64,000 nucleotides of DNA from Rivularia sp. T60_A2020_040 (GCA_015272215.1 JACYMD010000063.1:1-64000), one strand, 5' to 3'. Counted from the stretch's first letter, positions 26,786 through 35,623 are shown. The notes: generated by a model from the sequence alone, not told the origin. Program-made: numbers and translations.

Positions 26786-27306
26786 GCAGTTAAAATTGTC
26801 CAACCATCAACTAAAAACATCAACAAGGTAAAAGTTAGCAAAATTAAATACATCCACGGTTGCGCCAATGGGTAAACATCCGTAGTATCAATACCCGTTT
26901 TTTCTTGCACAATTCTTACCAAACGCGCAAATCCTGCTACACGCATTGGCAGCAAATAAGCTTTCTGATCTTTACTCAGAAAATAGTAAACTATACCGCC
27001 TTGTCCCGTAGTACGTGGCTTTAGTTGTTGTACTTCCGACCAAGGTAAAGACCAGCCTTTACGGAAAAACTTTGGTACCCAAGCAGCATAAACAACCTGA
27101 ATTCCTTGTTCATTTAATATTACCCTTTCGGTTAAAACTGCGTATAAAATGGCAAAACCACCTACAATACCTACCCAAAGTAATGCAGACGGTACTGGTG
27201 CATTAGTTACATCAGCAAGCACAGGTAAAGGTAACGTTAACGCTACATACAAACTCAAAAGCGTAATCCTAATTAAAGGAGATAGCCGAAAAATAGTAAT
27301 TTCCAT
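26743..27306 (-). CDS. Cyanobacterial membrane protein with PH-like domain
   Basis: Three hydrophobic segments (about 12-32, 42-60, 150-172) surround a soluble portion (ERVILNEQGIQVVYAAWVPKFFRKGWSLPWSEVQQLKPRTTGQGGIVYYFL) that reads like a bacterial PH-type barrel with its L-P-W-S-E-V core. The real fold appears to end near ILTARA; the last ~12 residues (IGNWELGIGNW) are encoded by a GGGAATT heptamer array, so the original stop has been replaced. Function unknown. Same strand as, and just downstream of, the DUF4079 gene. Confidence 0.7.
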   Translation of the reverse strand: MEITIFRLSPLIRITLLSLYVALTLPLPVLADVTNAPVPSALLWVGIVGGFAILYAVLTERVILNEQGIQVVYAAWVPKFFRKGWSLPWSEVQQLKPRTTGQGGIVYYFLSKDQKAYLLPMRVAGFARLVRIVQEKTGIDTTDVYPLAQPWMYLILLTFTLLMFLVDGWTILTARAIGNWELGIGNW

Positions 27307-27376
27307 ATCGGGTTAGTGGTTAGTTGATAGTGGTTAGTGGTTAAGAGTTGACTGCTAAGTGCTAACTATTAACTGA
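27306..27376. repeat. Heptamer repeats between two membrane-protein genes
   Basis: GGTTAGT/TGATAGT words and ACTGCTAAGTGCTAAC-type units fill the gap between the DUF4079 gene and the PH-like gene. Confidence 0.6.
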
Positions 27377-27377
27377 T

Positions 27378-27836
27378 TCAAGGTAAATACTTTTGCACCA
27401 CGCTCCAACCGCTCAAAGAAACCCAAGCAAATACAAAAAATAAAATAATATTCGTACTTATGTGAATACGTCTAGCCCAAACCCAACGAGTAGAAATTAA
27501 AGTCGCACTTCCAGCAGATAGCAAGACCAATAATACTGTAATTAAGCCAGCCCATAGGTGTTGGGAATGTCCTAAAGAACCATATTCTCCTAAAGTACCA
27601 ACAAAACCAATCAAGAGTAGCAGTATCACTAAACTAACCATAGCGATACCTGTCATGTAGTGAAATTTACGGATTCCACTGTAATCTTCTGGAAACAGCG
27701 TGCTGAAATTATATCTAGATGCTCTTTTACGAAACATCCAAATACCCGTTACCGCTAATAGTGAATAAGCAAGTAACGACAATCCCATAGACCACGCCGC
27801 AATTTTCCACAACCAAATAAATGAAGGTAAATCCAT
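27378..27836 (-). CDS. DUF4079-family membrane protein
   Basis: Four membrane helices (about residues 8-30, 55-78, 88-110, 118-142 from the chosen start). His residues occur in KFHYMTG, GHSQHLWAG and RRIHISTN, a pattern that could ligate haem as in b-type cytochromes, but that is inference. The family is widespread in cyanobacteria and of unknown function. The frame stays open to 27890, but those 18 extra codons lead into a GTCAACT repeat; the ATG at 27836 starts the conserved MDLPSFIWLWKIAAWSMG, so it is preferred. Confidence 0.78.
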   Translation of the reverse strand: MDLPSFIWLWKIAAWSMGLSLLAYSLLAVTGIWMFRKRASRYNFSTLFPEDYSGIRKFHYMTGIAMVSLVILLLLIGFVGTLGEYGSLGHSQHLWAGLITVLLVLLSAGSATLISTRWVWARRIHISTNIILFFVFAWVSLSGWSVVQKYLP

Positions 27837-27883
27837 ATTTAGGATTGTAGATCGAAGCGGGGACATATGGGGAGACAAATTAA

Positions 27884-27906
27884 CTGTCAACTGTCAACTG
27901 TCAACT
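27884..27906. repeat. STRR heptamer array (CTGTCAA x3)
   Basis: Three tandem CTGTCAA heptamers upstream of the DUF4079 gene. The same words recur inside the glutamate synthase coding region at 58701-58715. Confidence 0.85.
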
Positions 27907-27968
27907 CTTCTTAAATAAAAACGGGTTGCGAATAAAAGCAACCCAAAAATAGAGAAAAAAAATTTTAA

Positions 27969-28388
27969 TTATATAGATGTCAAGCCAACGATTGTTAATG
28001 GTTTTGTTGTATCTCCGATTTTTGAATTAATTGAGGACACAAAGGAATTTTTATCGATGGAATCACTATTGGGACTATCTGAATTTACTTGCTTTTCAGA
28101 ATTATTTGCTTCGTCAATTACAAGGCGATTGCACGGAATAGTATCCGATAAAATTGCACTTGCCATCATGCCTGTATGAATTTCTAATTGAGCTAATTGG
28201 GGTGCTTCAAAAACCAATCTTTGTCCTGGAAAAACAACCCGTTCAAAGTACCAATTAGAAATGTTGGAGATGCGAGCCACTTGTATTTTACTTGTGGCAT
28301 TAACGTAGCAGCAGAGAAATTTTCCCTGTGGATTGGGTGGTAACGGATCTAGTATTTGAGCCATAACTGCTGACGAGCTTGTCGCCAC
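27969..28388 (-). CDS. DUF1830-family protein
   Basis: 139 residues. The conserved part (residues ~14-95) contains KFLCCYVNATSKIQVARISNISNWYFERVVFPGQRLVFEA, matching the cyanobacterial DUF1830 family of unknown function. The C-terminal ~45 residues are Ser/Asn-rich and probably disordered. An alternative start is Met9 (MAQILDPLPP). No signal peptide. Confidence 0.82.
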   Translation of the reverse strand: MATSSSAVMAQILDPLPPNPQGKFLCCYVNATSKIQVARISNISNWYFERVVFPGQRLVFEAPQLAQLEIHTGMMASAILSDTIPCNRLVIDEANNSEKQVNSDSPNSDSIDKNSFVSSINSKIGDTTKPLTIVGLTSI

Positions 28389-29117
28389 AATTCTATCCTA
28401 CATTAGCAAAATTAGCACGGTCGATCCCCACCTACTGTAACCTTCAATACCAACTGGGTATTTGTATGCTATTTCTACCTTAAGATATATTCGTGATATG
28501 AAATTTTTGTAAAAATTTATGCCTTTTTTGCAATTATACATTATGTGGTATTCATGAAAATATTTTTATGAAATTTATAGAATTATGCAATGCAATTTGA
28601 CGAATTTTAGAGTACTAATATACTGAGTATTAGATTTTATTGATGAGTCTTCTATAACCAACTAATTATCATTAATATTCAGATAAAAATCAGTAATTTT
28701 TATTTTGAGTGATTTGGACAAGTAGTTAGGAGCAAGGAAGTTAGTTATTAATTGAGAGTTGGAAATTGTTTCCTTTGTCTGGTTCTAGTACTTTGTCCCA
28801 TTAATTTTGATAGTTTGTAGTCAGGGCTCGGTTCCCTTGATTTGAGGGATAAATCCCGGAGCTACAAACCCTTCAGAACTTATGGGACAGAGTACTAGGT
28901 GTGTCCAGCCAATTGCAGCTTTCAGGAAAAAATCGGTTTAAGTAAGGAAGTCGATGTTATCGTAAAGCTATATGAAGTGAATTTTCATAATAGATAGTAT
29001 GTATATGAAATGAATGGGCTTTGCGCCGTTCGACTTTGGCAATATAAAGCGACAATTTATTTAAATACGTATTTTTGAAGCGGGTATTAACTCTCTTTTT
29101 TCTTTGAAAACAGCAAG
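28389..29117. other. Intergenic region with a MITE-like element
   Basis: 729 AT-rich bases. Contains an inverted-repeat element at 28785-28898 and the promoter of the radical SAM gene. No gene seen. Confidence 0.6.
28785..28898. mobile_element. MITE-like element with 17-bp inverted ends and nested hairpin
   Basis: Ends CTAGTACTTTGTCCCAT (28785-28801) and ATGGGACAGAGTACTAG (28882-28898) are inverted repeats with one mismatch. Inside, GTTTGTAG (28813-28820) pairs with CTACAAAC (28862-28869). A TA at each tip (within CTAG) is compatible with IS630/Tc1-type insertion at TA, but this is inference. Non-coding. Confidence 0.65.
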
Positions 29118-30710
29118 ATGGAAGTTGAAACACTGACTATGGAAAACAAAATTCTCTACGTTCGTCTTCCTTGTAATCCCATTTTTCCGATTGGGGTAGT
29201 TTACCTTGCAGATCATGTCCACAAGGGGTTTCCGAATGTCGAACAGCGGATTCTTGATTTGGGAACGGTACCACCTTTAGACTATAAATCGGCTCTGGAT
29301 GCCTGTATTGATGAATTTAAACCGACGCTATTGATTTATTCTTGGCGAGATATTCATATTTTTGCTCCAGTCGGTGGCAGAGGTGGGAATCCCCTACAAT
29401 ATTCTTTTGAAATTTTCTACGCTAAAAATCCCTTTGTGAAGTTACACGGTGCTTTGGGCGGTTTTCAAATGCTCAAGGGCTTTTATACGGAACTTTGGCG
29501 GAATTCAGCACTAATCAAACGTGGATTAAAACGCGCTCTTAGATATAACAAAGATGTTCGCGTAGTTATCGGTGGTGGTGCGGTTAGCGTTTATTACGAA
29601 CAGTTGAGCAGCAGTTTACCCAAAGGTTCTATTGTTTCGGTTGGTGAAGGGGAAGCTTTATTAGAGAAACTTTTGAGCGGTAGGGATTTTCGAGACGAAC
29701 GCTGTTATGTGGTGGGAGAAACTCAACCCCGTGAGCGATTGATTCACGAACAACCCTCACCAGTGGAAAAAGCTGCCTGTAATTACGACTATATTGAAAG
29801 TATATGGTCGGAATTTAGTTATTATCTCCAAGAAGAAGACTTTTATATTGGGGTACAAACTAAACGCGGTTGTCCTCACAATTGCTGTTACTGTGTTTAC
29901 ACGGTTGTGGAAGGAAAACAGGTACGGATTAATCCGGCTGAGGAAGTAGTTGCGGAGATGCGACAACTTTACGATCGCGGTATTCGTAAATTCTGGTTTA
30001 CCGATGCTCAATTTATTCCAGCGCGGAAATTTATGGATGATGCTGTGGAACTATTGGAGAAAATCGTTGATTCTGGAATGACGGATATTAATTGGGCTGC
30101 TTATATCCGTGCTGATAACCTGACTCCCAAGCTGTGCGATTTGATGGTGAAAACCGGCATGAACTATTTTGAAATCGGTATTACCAGCGGTTCTCAAGAA
30201 CTGGTGCGGAAAATGCGAATGGGTTATAATTTGCGGACAGTTCTCGAAAACTGCCGGGATTTAAAAGCAGCTGGTTTCAATGATTTGGTTTCGGTAAACT
30301 ATTCTTTTAATGTCATAGACGAACGTCCTGAAACTATCCGTCAAACCATCGCTTACCATCGCGAATTAGAACGAATTTTCGGAGTAGATAAAGTTGAACC
30401 GGCAATATTCTTTATTGGATTGCAACCCCATACTCATTTAGAAGAATACGCTTTTAAAGAAGGTATTCTTAATAAAAGTTACAATCCCATGTTGTTAGCG
30501 CCGTGGAATGCGAGAAAGCTACTATGGAATCCCGAACCCCTAGGTTCTTTTTTTGGTCAAGTTTGCTTGCAAGCGATGAAACAAAATCCCAATGATTTCG
30601 GACGGGAAGTCATGAAAATTTTGGAACAAAAACTTGGTTGTGCTGACTTAGAAGAAGCACTTTCTGCCCCAATTGAGACAAAATCAAAGCAGTTAGCAGG
30701 TGTATCATAG
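29118..30710 (+). CDS. B12-binding-type radical SAM protein (photosystem II high-light acclimation type)
   Basis: N-terminal ~190 residues are a cobalamin-binding-like Rossmann region (PIGVVYLADHV, FKPTLLIYSWRD, VVIGGGAVSVYY, VGEGEALLEKLL). The radical SAM core follows with CPHNCCYC (CxxxCxxC) binding the 4Fe-4S cluster that cleaves S-adenosylmethionine, and WFTDAQFIPARKF and YFEIGITSGSQELVRKM strands. The opening ENKILYVRLPCNPIFPIG closely fits a cyanobacterial family I remember as photosystem II high-light acclimation radical SAM; the reaction is unknown. Start may be codon 1 or Met8 (29139). A hairpin follows the stop. Confidence 0.85.
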   Translation: MEVETLTMENKILYVRLPCNPIFPIGVVYLADHVHKGFPNVEQRILDLGTVPPLDYKSALDACIDEFKPTLLIYSWRDIHIFAPVGGRGGNPLQYSFEIFYAKNPFVKLHGALGGFQMLKGFYTELWRNSALIKRGLKRALRYNKDVRVVIGGGAVSVYYEQLSSSLPKGSIVSVGEGEALLEKLLSGRDFRDERCYVVGETQPRERLIHEQPSPVEKAACNYDYIESIWSEFSYYLQEEDFYIGVQTKRGCPHNCCYCVYTVVEGKQVRINPAEEVVAEMRQLYDRGIRKFWFTDAQFIPARKFMDDAVELLEKIVDSGMTDINWAAYIRADNLTPKLCDLMVKTGMNYFEIGITSGSQELVRKMRMGYNLRTVLENCRDLKAAGFNDLVSVNYSFNVIDERPETIRQTIAYHRELERIFGVDKVEPAIFFIGLQPHTHLEEYAFKEGILNKSYNPMLLAPWNARKLLWNPEPLGSFFGQVCLQAMKQNPNDFGREVMKILEQKLGCADLEEALSAPIETKSKQLAGVS

Positions 30711-30715
30711 AAAAC

Positions 30716-30743
30716 TAGTAGGACGTTCTATTTCGTCCTACTA
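30716..30743 (+). terminator. Hairpin after the radical SAM gene
   Basis: TAGTAGGACG (30716-30725) pairs perfectly with CGTCCTACTA (30734-30743) across eight bases, starting six bases after the stop. There is no strong T run, so it is a terminator-like or stabilising hairpin. Confidence 0.55.
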
Positions 30744-30828
30744 TATTCAACCAATTACTCTATAGCTTTAGCTATTGGGTAATTAAAATATCCTCGCAAT
30801 CCACTGGCGATTACTTTCATAAAATCAA

Positions 30829-32235
30829 ATGTTAGAAGGCTCAATACTCCAAAGGCTACAACAAGCCCATCAAGATAGCAAAAAACCGATTAGATACGGC
30901 GTTTATTATAAAAATACTTTGGTCGCTCTTTGCCATGCTTTAGAAGACCATATATTAAATGATAATAGTAAGCCTTTAGTGATCACCGCTTTTCAACAAG
31001 GCAAATGGTATCTAGAAGAAGCGCAACGTTACGAAGATATTGCTAAATACTCGCAACAAATTGCCATCATGGCAGCCGCTGATAGTACTTGGTTGGAACA
31101 TCCCACCAGCAAACTATCTAACGTGGATTTGGTTACTATAGAACCAAATGATTCGGTGGCTGAAGAATGGCATTTAATTATTTTGTCGCCAAATTACACA
31201 GCGATGGTAATTTGTCAAGAGCTATCAGCAGAAGATTACGGTTTGTCAGGACAACCAGCATCGGATTTAGAGCGGAAATTCTACGGTTTGTGGACATTTG
31301 AGCCAGATTTGGTACGAGAAACGGCTCAGATTGCGATCGCGCACATTGAAAGCTACAATCCGGAATTAGGTAAAAAGCTGCGCCAATATCAACAAGCAAT
31401 TAAGCCAGCAGTTGTCACATCGGAAGATTTAGCGACTGTAGTTTCTAGGGTAGTAGATTATTTACAGACGGGACAGATCAATATTTCCGTTCCCGCAGGT
31501 AATCGCTATCAAATTTTAGATAAAAACTTGATTTCTAATGAAATTCAAGCATTTTTGCGGATGGCAGAACTTCTTGATAGTGCTGACATTACTAACCCAA
31601 TGGCAGCAACAGAAGTTGTCGCATTATCAGAAACTATGGGGCAGCTTTTAGATTTGCCTGCATGGCAGATGAAAAGATTGCGGCTTGCAGGCTTTCTACA
31701 TCGTATACATCCCCTACAAACGGCTCAAAGCGTTTTAGTTCCAGGAACATCCACCCGCTATCAAGAAGATGCCCCTAGTTGCCCTTTAACTTGTCCTTTG
31801 GTACCGGGGACGCAAGTTTTGCGTACTATGCCCAAACTACGGGCTGTCGCACAAATTATTACCCATCAATCCGAGTGGTGGGATGGTACTGGAGAACCAG
31901 CAGCCTTAACAGGAGATGAAATTCCTTTAGAATCAAGAATTTTAGCTTTAGTAGCAGACTTTCAATGTCGAGTCAACCATAAATTTTCTTCCGGATTAAC
32001 CAAGGAAGAAATATTTACTCAGGCTTTAGAAGAGTGCAGACAACAGCAATCCCATCGTTTTGATCCTAAATTAGTTGAAACTTTGACTGTATTAGTTATG
32101 GGTTTGCACCAAGGGATGGAATTGCCCGTAATTACACCGAAGTTGAGCGCAGGAATGTGGTTGCTTGATAGTAAACAAGAAGAGACGAGGAAATTTAGTG
32201 AAATAAAAACTTACGGTAGTTTTGATAGATCATAA
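30829..32235 (+). CDS. DICT sensor domain protein with degenerate HD-GYP-like domain
   Basis: Residues ~1-185 are a DICT domain (SKKPIRYGVYYKNTLVALCHALEDHIL, QRYEDIAKYSQQIAIMA, FYGLWTFEPDLV), a sensory module of cyanobacterial light and cyclic-di-GMP regulators. Residues ~235-440 resemble HD-GYP phosphohydrolases: AGFLHRIHP at 288-296, HQSEWWDGTGEP and IPLESRILALVADFQ. The metal-ligating His-Asp of LHDIG is His291-Arg292 here, and GYP is GEP, so catalysis is doubtful and the domain may only bind ligand or partner. Monocistronic, hairpin after the stop. Confidence 0.82.
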   Translation: MLEGSILQRLQQAHQDSKKPIRYGVYYKNTLVALCHALEDHILNDNSKPLVITAFQQGKWYLEEAQRYEDIAKYSQQIAIMAAADSTWLEHPTSKLSNVDLVTIEPNDSVAEEWHLIILSPNYTAMVICQELSAEDYGLSGQPASDLERKFYGLWTFEPDLVRETAQIAIAHIESYNPELGKKLRQYQQAIKPAVVTSEDLATVVSRVVDYLQTGQINISVPAGNRYQILDKNLISNEIQAFLRMAELLDSADITNPMAATEVVALSETMGQLLDLPAWQMKRLRLAGFLHRIHPLQTAQSVLVPGTSTRYQEDAPSCPLTCPLVPGTQVLRTMPKLRAVAQIITHQSEWWDGTGEPAALTGDEIPLESRILALVADFQCRVNHKFSSGLTKEEIFTQALEECRQQQSHRFDPKLVETLTVLVMGLHQGMELPVITPKLSAGMWLLDSKQEETRKFSEIKTYGSFDRS

Positions 32236-32246
32236 TTTCATTGATA

Positions 32247-32284
32247 GACGTAAAGAGCAACTTTTTGTGATGTCTCTTTACGTC
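32247..32284 (+). terminator. Terminator-like hairpin after the DICT gene
   Basis: GACGTAAAGAG (32247-32257) and CTCTTTACGTC (32274-32284) form an 11-bp perfect stem, followed within a few bases by TTTTT. Confidence 0.7.
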
Positions 32285-32373
32285 AGATGTTTTTAACTTT
32301 AATATAATTTAACTATAAAAACTATATTTTAAATATATTAATTATTACTGATACTAAAAAAGATATAAATAAT

Positions 32374-33015
32374 ATGAATATTGAAGCTATTAAGTCGGGT
32401 GAATTGAAGCAGTTAGCTGGAGTTAATTTAGAAGACGAAGATTTATCCCAAACTGATTTAAGCCGAGTCAATTTTGCTGGTGCTTCCCTTATTGGAACAA
32501 ATTTTGCTAATGCCAAATTTGAAGGCGCTCATTTGGAAGGTGCAAATCTAATGGGCGCAAATCTCCAACAAGCGGATGTGCGAGCAAACTTGATGGGAGC
32601 CAATTTGATGCAAGCAGATTTAACTGGTGCTGATTTACGAGGTAGCAATTTGCGCGGTGCTAACTTCATGGGTGCTAGAGTTAGCGAAGTTTCTTTCGCA
32701 GGCGCTTTTTTAAGCGGTACTAATTTAATTAACGTTAACTTACAAGGTGTTGACTTACGCGGTGCTGATTTACGGGGTGCTAATCTTACGGGTGCTAACC
32801 TTAAAGGTGCAGATTTAAGTCGTGCAGATTTACAGGGGGCGTTATTTAGCGAAGCCAATTTAGAGGAAGCCGATTTACGTAAAGCGAATCTTTCCGGGGC
32901 AAATTTAAGTGGTGCAAATTTACTTTGTGCGGAATTAGACGGTGCAAATTTAAGTGGTGCAAATTTTGATAACGCTTGTTTAATCGGAACTATAATCGAA
33001 AAAGTTGTCAAATAA
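32374..33015 (+). CDS. Pentapeptide-repeat protein
   Basis: About 35 consecutive A(D/N)LXX-type pentapeptides (GANLMGANLQQADVRANLMGA and so on) from residue ~25 to the end, predicted to form a right-handed quadrilateral beta-helix. A short non-repeat N-terminus (MNIEAIKSGELKQLAGVNLEDEDL) caps it. Such proteins are very common in cyanobacteria and mostly of unknown function; some mimic DNA and inhibit gyrase, but nothing here shows that. No signal peptide, so cytoplasmic. The long minus-strand frame over this gene is an artefact of the repeats. Confidence 0.92.
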   Translation: MNIEAIKSGELKQLAGVNLEDEDLSQTDLSRVNFAGASLIGTNFANAKFEGAHLEGANLMGANLQQADVRANLMGANLMQADLTGADLRGSNLRGANFMGARVSEVSFAGAFLSGTNLINVNLQGVDLRGADLRGANLTGANLKGADLSRADLQGALFSEANLEEADLRKANLSGANLSGANLLCAELDGANLSGANFDNACLIGTIIEKVVK

Positions 33016-33348
33016 ACTGGAAAATTAGCATTTTTAATGTCAAGCTTTGATAGTGCGATCGCTACATACTCACAGACTAAGCTTGATATTACTTATACAG
33101 GAACATTTAAGCAAAATTAGACGTTATCGAAACAGGTTGAGTAAATTTCTTTGAAAACAGAAAAATTTCTCAACCTTTACATGACTGGGGAATAAGCTAA
33201 AAAGCCTTTAATTTGTATATTCAAATTTTATTAAAATCTGTAGTGCGGGCATCCTGCCCGCTAGAAAAATACAAATTAAATGCGCGACAGTTTACCAGTA
33301 TTAAAATCCAGAGAAATTTGAAAGAATTGACACAATTGACATAATTTT
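33016..33348. other. Intergenic region with a GC-rich palindromic repeat
   Basis: 333 bases, no gene. A hairpin GCGGGCA-TCC-TGCCCGC at 33245-33261 within TAGTGCGGG...CGCTAG is a common dispersed motif in cyanobacteria. The region upstream of 33349 is AT-rich and should hold the promoter of the WG-repeat gene. Confidence 0.6.
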
Positions 33349-34500
33349 ATGGTTGTATCACCAAAGGCGACTTTTGCAGTAGCTCGCAACCGATTAGTAG
33401 TAATTTCTGCTTTAGCGGTAACTCTACCTTGCTTAATATCTGTATCACCAGCGTTTTCTCAGGTTAAAAATTCATTATCCAACAGTTTAAAAAGTAGTAA
33501 AAAGCACAATTTTACTTTTATAATTCAGCCACAATTTACATCTGTAAGCGAGTTTTCCGAAGGTCTAGCTCCAGTATATATTGGCTACCGTGAAGGATAT
33601 GTCGATAGCACTGGTAGAGTTATTATCCCACCTGTTTTTGACGGTGCTGGAGAGTTTTCCGAAGGGTTAGCATGGGTGAATATCAGCGGTAAATGGGGTT
33701 ATATCAATAAAAAAGGTCTTTTAGCTATTAAAACAGAATTTGATATAGCAAAAGATTTTTCTCAAGGATTAGCACTGGTAAAGTTAGGTAATAAATTTGG
33801 TTACATCAACAAAACTGGCAAGTTTGTCATCAAGCCCCAATTTGATAATGCGATGTCTTTTGTCGTAGATAAGCAAAGCAAGGTTGCTGACAAGGTAGCG
33901 CTAGCGCCTGTGAAAGTGGGCGACAAATGGGGTTATATTGATAAAACTGGAAAATTGGTTATTAAGCCCCAATTTAACGATGCTGGTTCTTTCAGTGAAG
34001 ATATGGCACCAATAAAAGTTGATAAAAAGTGGGGTTACATTAATCTTCAAGGAAAATTAATTATCCAGCCTCAATTTGAACAAGCATGGAATTTTTCTGA
34101 AGGATTGGCATTAGCAAGTGAGAATAATAGGTGGGGATATATAAATACCACTGGTAAATTTCAGATCAAACCATCTTTTTTAGAAGCTAGCAGTTTTTCT
34201 GACGGACTTGCATCAGTATGGATAGATGGCAAATATGGCTATATAAATAAGAATGGTAAACTTGTTATCAAGCCACAATTTGACGATGCGGGTGTATTTT
34301 CCCAAGGTTTAGCGAAAGTAAGTATTGAAAATAAATGGGGCTATATCGATCAAAGTGGTAATATCATAATTTCGCCGCAATTTGACCATGCAGGTGATTT
34401 ATTGTCATACCAAAAAAGTGCAGTTGATCCGAAATTAGGTCAGGCATGGGTTAAAGTTGGTGACAAATGGGGTTTTATCAGTTTACCTTTGAGTAAATAA
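33349..34500 (+). CDS. Secreted WG-repeat (KWG) protein
   Basis: Signal peptide in the first ~38 residues (LVVISALAVTLPCLISVSPAFSQ, cleavage likely after AFS). The remainder is about eight WG repeats, each ~40-47 residues with the pattern FSEGLA.V....KWGYI...GK.VI.PQFD.A. The family probably folds as a beta-propeller-like or toroidal repeat in the periplasm or outside the cell; its ligand is unknown. Repeat 4 carries a longer insert (VVDKQSKVADKVALAPVKV). ATG start; monocistronic, followed by a heptamer repeat and a strong hairpin. Confidence 0.9.
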   Translation: MVVSPKATFAVARNRLVVISALAVTLPCLISVSPAFSQVKNSLSNSLKSSKKHNFTFIIQPQFTSVSEFSEGLAPVYIGYREGYVDSTGRVIIPPVFDGAGEFSEGLAWVNISGKWGYINKKGLLAIKTEFDIAKDFSQGLALVKLGNKFGYINKTGKFVIKPQFDNAMSFVVDKQSKVADKVALAPVKVGDKWGYIDKTGKLVIKPQFNDAGSFSEDMAPIKVDKKWGYINLQGKLIIQPQFEQAWNFSEGLALASENNRWGYINTTGKFQIKPSFLEASSFSDGLASVWIDGKYGYINKNGKLVIKPQFDDAGVFSQGLAKVSIENKWGYIDQSGNIIISPQFDHAGDLLSYQKSAVDPKLGQAWVKVGDKWGFISLPLSK

Positions 34501-34528
34501 TCAGTTATCAGTGAACAGTTATCAGTGT
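34500..34528. repeat. STRR heptamer array (CAGTTAT/CAGTGAA)
   Basis: Four heptamers directly after the WG-repeat stop codon; same family as 17556-17580 and 58612-58648. Confidence 0.8.
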
Positions 34529-34534
34529 TAGCAC

Positions 34535-34598
34535 AGAAGTCGGGTTTTTATGATGATTGTCTGTTACAACCCAGATTTATTTTAAAAACCCGACTTCT
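34535..34598. terminator. Long inverted repeat (AAGTCGGG family), bidirectional terminator-like
   Basis: AGAAGTCGGGTTTTTA (34535-34550) and TAAAAACCCGACTTCT (34583-34598) are perfect 16-bp arms. Close relatives lie at 15709-15772 and 46879-46945; half copies at 34650-34666, 47074-47084 and 53165-53176. It lies between converging genes, and T-rich arms would terminate from either side. Confidence 0.75.
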
Positions 34599-34651
34599 AA
34601 CCCCACTAAAAATCTTCAAATCGAACTCATGCTGTTTTATGGATATTTATT

Positions 34652-35509
34652 TTAAAAGCCCGACTTATTTTCTACAGGAATCTTCAATAGTTTCAACTGT
34701 TTTTGGCGAGTCCACAACGCTAATAATGTCAAACCTAATAATCCCATTATTCCAACTAAAGGATTATTATCTATCCCAGTAACCCATTGAGGAACTGTGC
34801 CAGTATATTTTATCAGTTTTCCGACTTCGATAATATAAACACCCCAAACTAAACCCCCATGAATTCCGATGGGTAAACTCAAACGTCCTCTACAACTACG
34901 TTTAGCCCAGACGCAAGCCAAACCTAATAGTAATAATCCCAAAAATTGCGGCGATGTACGAATAATTTCTGGTAATGGTTTGATAAAATGCAATAAGGCA
35001 AAAATAATCGCCACAGCCCAAATTACTGTTTTTGCATCGTAATCTCGTTGCAATTCATCGTATATAAACCCCCGGAAAAATAATTCTTCAGCAAAAGCTA
35101 TACCCAAAGCACTAATTAATCCTTCCAGAACTAATTGTACCACCGAAAAACTGGGTTGCTGCCAAATTAACCAACCAAATATTCCTTGTAAACCGTATAA
35201 AATTAAAATACTTATCAGTCCAATTGCTACACCACGCAGCAACTCCACGAACCAAAGCCGAGTAAATTCTAAACCATAATGACTAAATGTTTGAGATTGC
35301 TGATGGATGTATTTACTCCACCAAGGTAGTAAAAATAAAAACTCAACCGCCAAAATACCCATTGTTAAAATAGTCCGGGTATTTTCATCCTTGACTAAGA
35401 GATACATTGCTGCTGCATAAGGCAACCAAGGTAACAGTAAACATAAAACAAAACAGCCCAACCTGATGGGGGCAGGGCGTTGAGCTAAACTAACTAAGTT
35501 AATTTTCAT
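34652..35509 (-). CDS. CPBP-family intramembrane metalloprotease
   Basis: Abi/CAAX-type membrane protease with about eight helices. Motif 1 is FAEELFFRGFIYDEL (Glu-Glu and Arg), motif 2 FALLHFI and motif 3 GIHGGLVWG, supplying the conserved glutamates and histidines of the active site. Bacterial members are variously linked to prenyl-protein processing, bacteriocin immunity or membrane regulation; the substrate here is unknown. The frame extends to 35578, but ATG at 35509 starts MKINLVSLAQRPAPIRLG, just before the first helix, and is preferred. The last residues (KSGF) come from a repeat of the AAGTCGGG hairpin family. Confidence 0.88.
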   Translation of the reverse strand: MKINLVSLAQRPAPIRLGCFVLCLLLPWLPYAAAMYLLVKDENTRTILTMGILAVEFLFLLPWWSKYIHQQSQTFSHYGLEFTRLWFVELLRGVAIGLISILILYGLQGIFGWLIWQQPSFSVVQLVLEGLISALGIAFAEELFFRGFIYDELQRDYDAKTVIWAVAIIFALLHFIKPLPEIIRTSPQFLGLLLLGLACVWAKRSCRGRLSLPIGIHGGLVWGVYIIEVGKLIKYTGTVPQWVTGIDNNPLVGIMGLLGLTLLALWTRQKQLKLLKIPVENKSGF

Positions 35510-35623
35510 ACCAAGTGATTTATATCGGTAAAAATTTAGACAACACAAAATATACTTTAGATATTGTCTCCTTACCATGCTTTGAAGATGGACGGCAACT
35601 TGATATGAACAGTTTCGTTAATT

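Noticed and set aside
32529-33011. 160-codon minus-strand frame opposite the pentapeptide-repeat gene
   Set aside because: Its repetitive KSAPxKLAP composition is the mirror of the pentapeptide coding repeats; the plus-strand protein is clearly real.
34525-34782. 85-codon plus-strand frame after the WG-repeat gene
   Set aside because: Covers the AAGTCGGG hairpin and the 3' end of the CPBP gene on the other strand; no homology.
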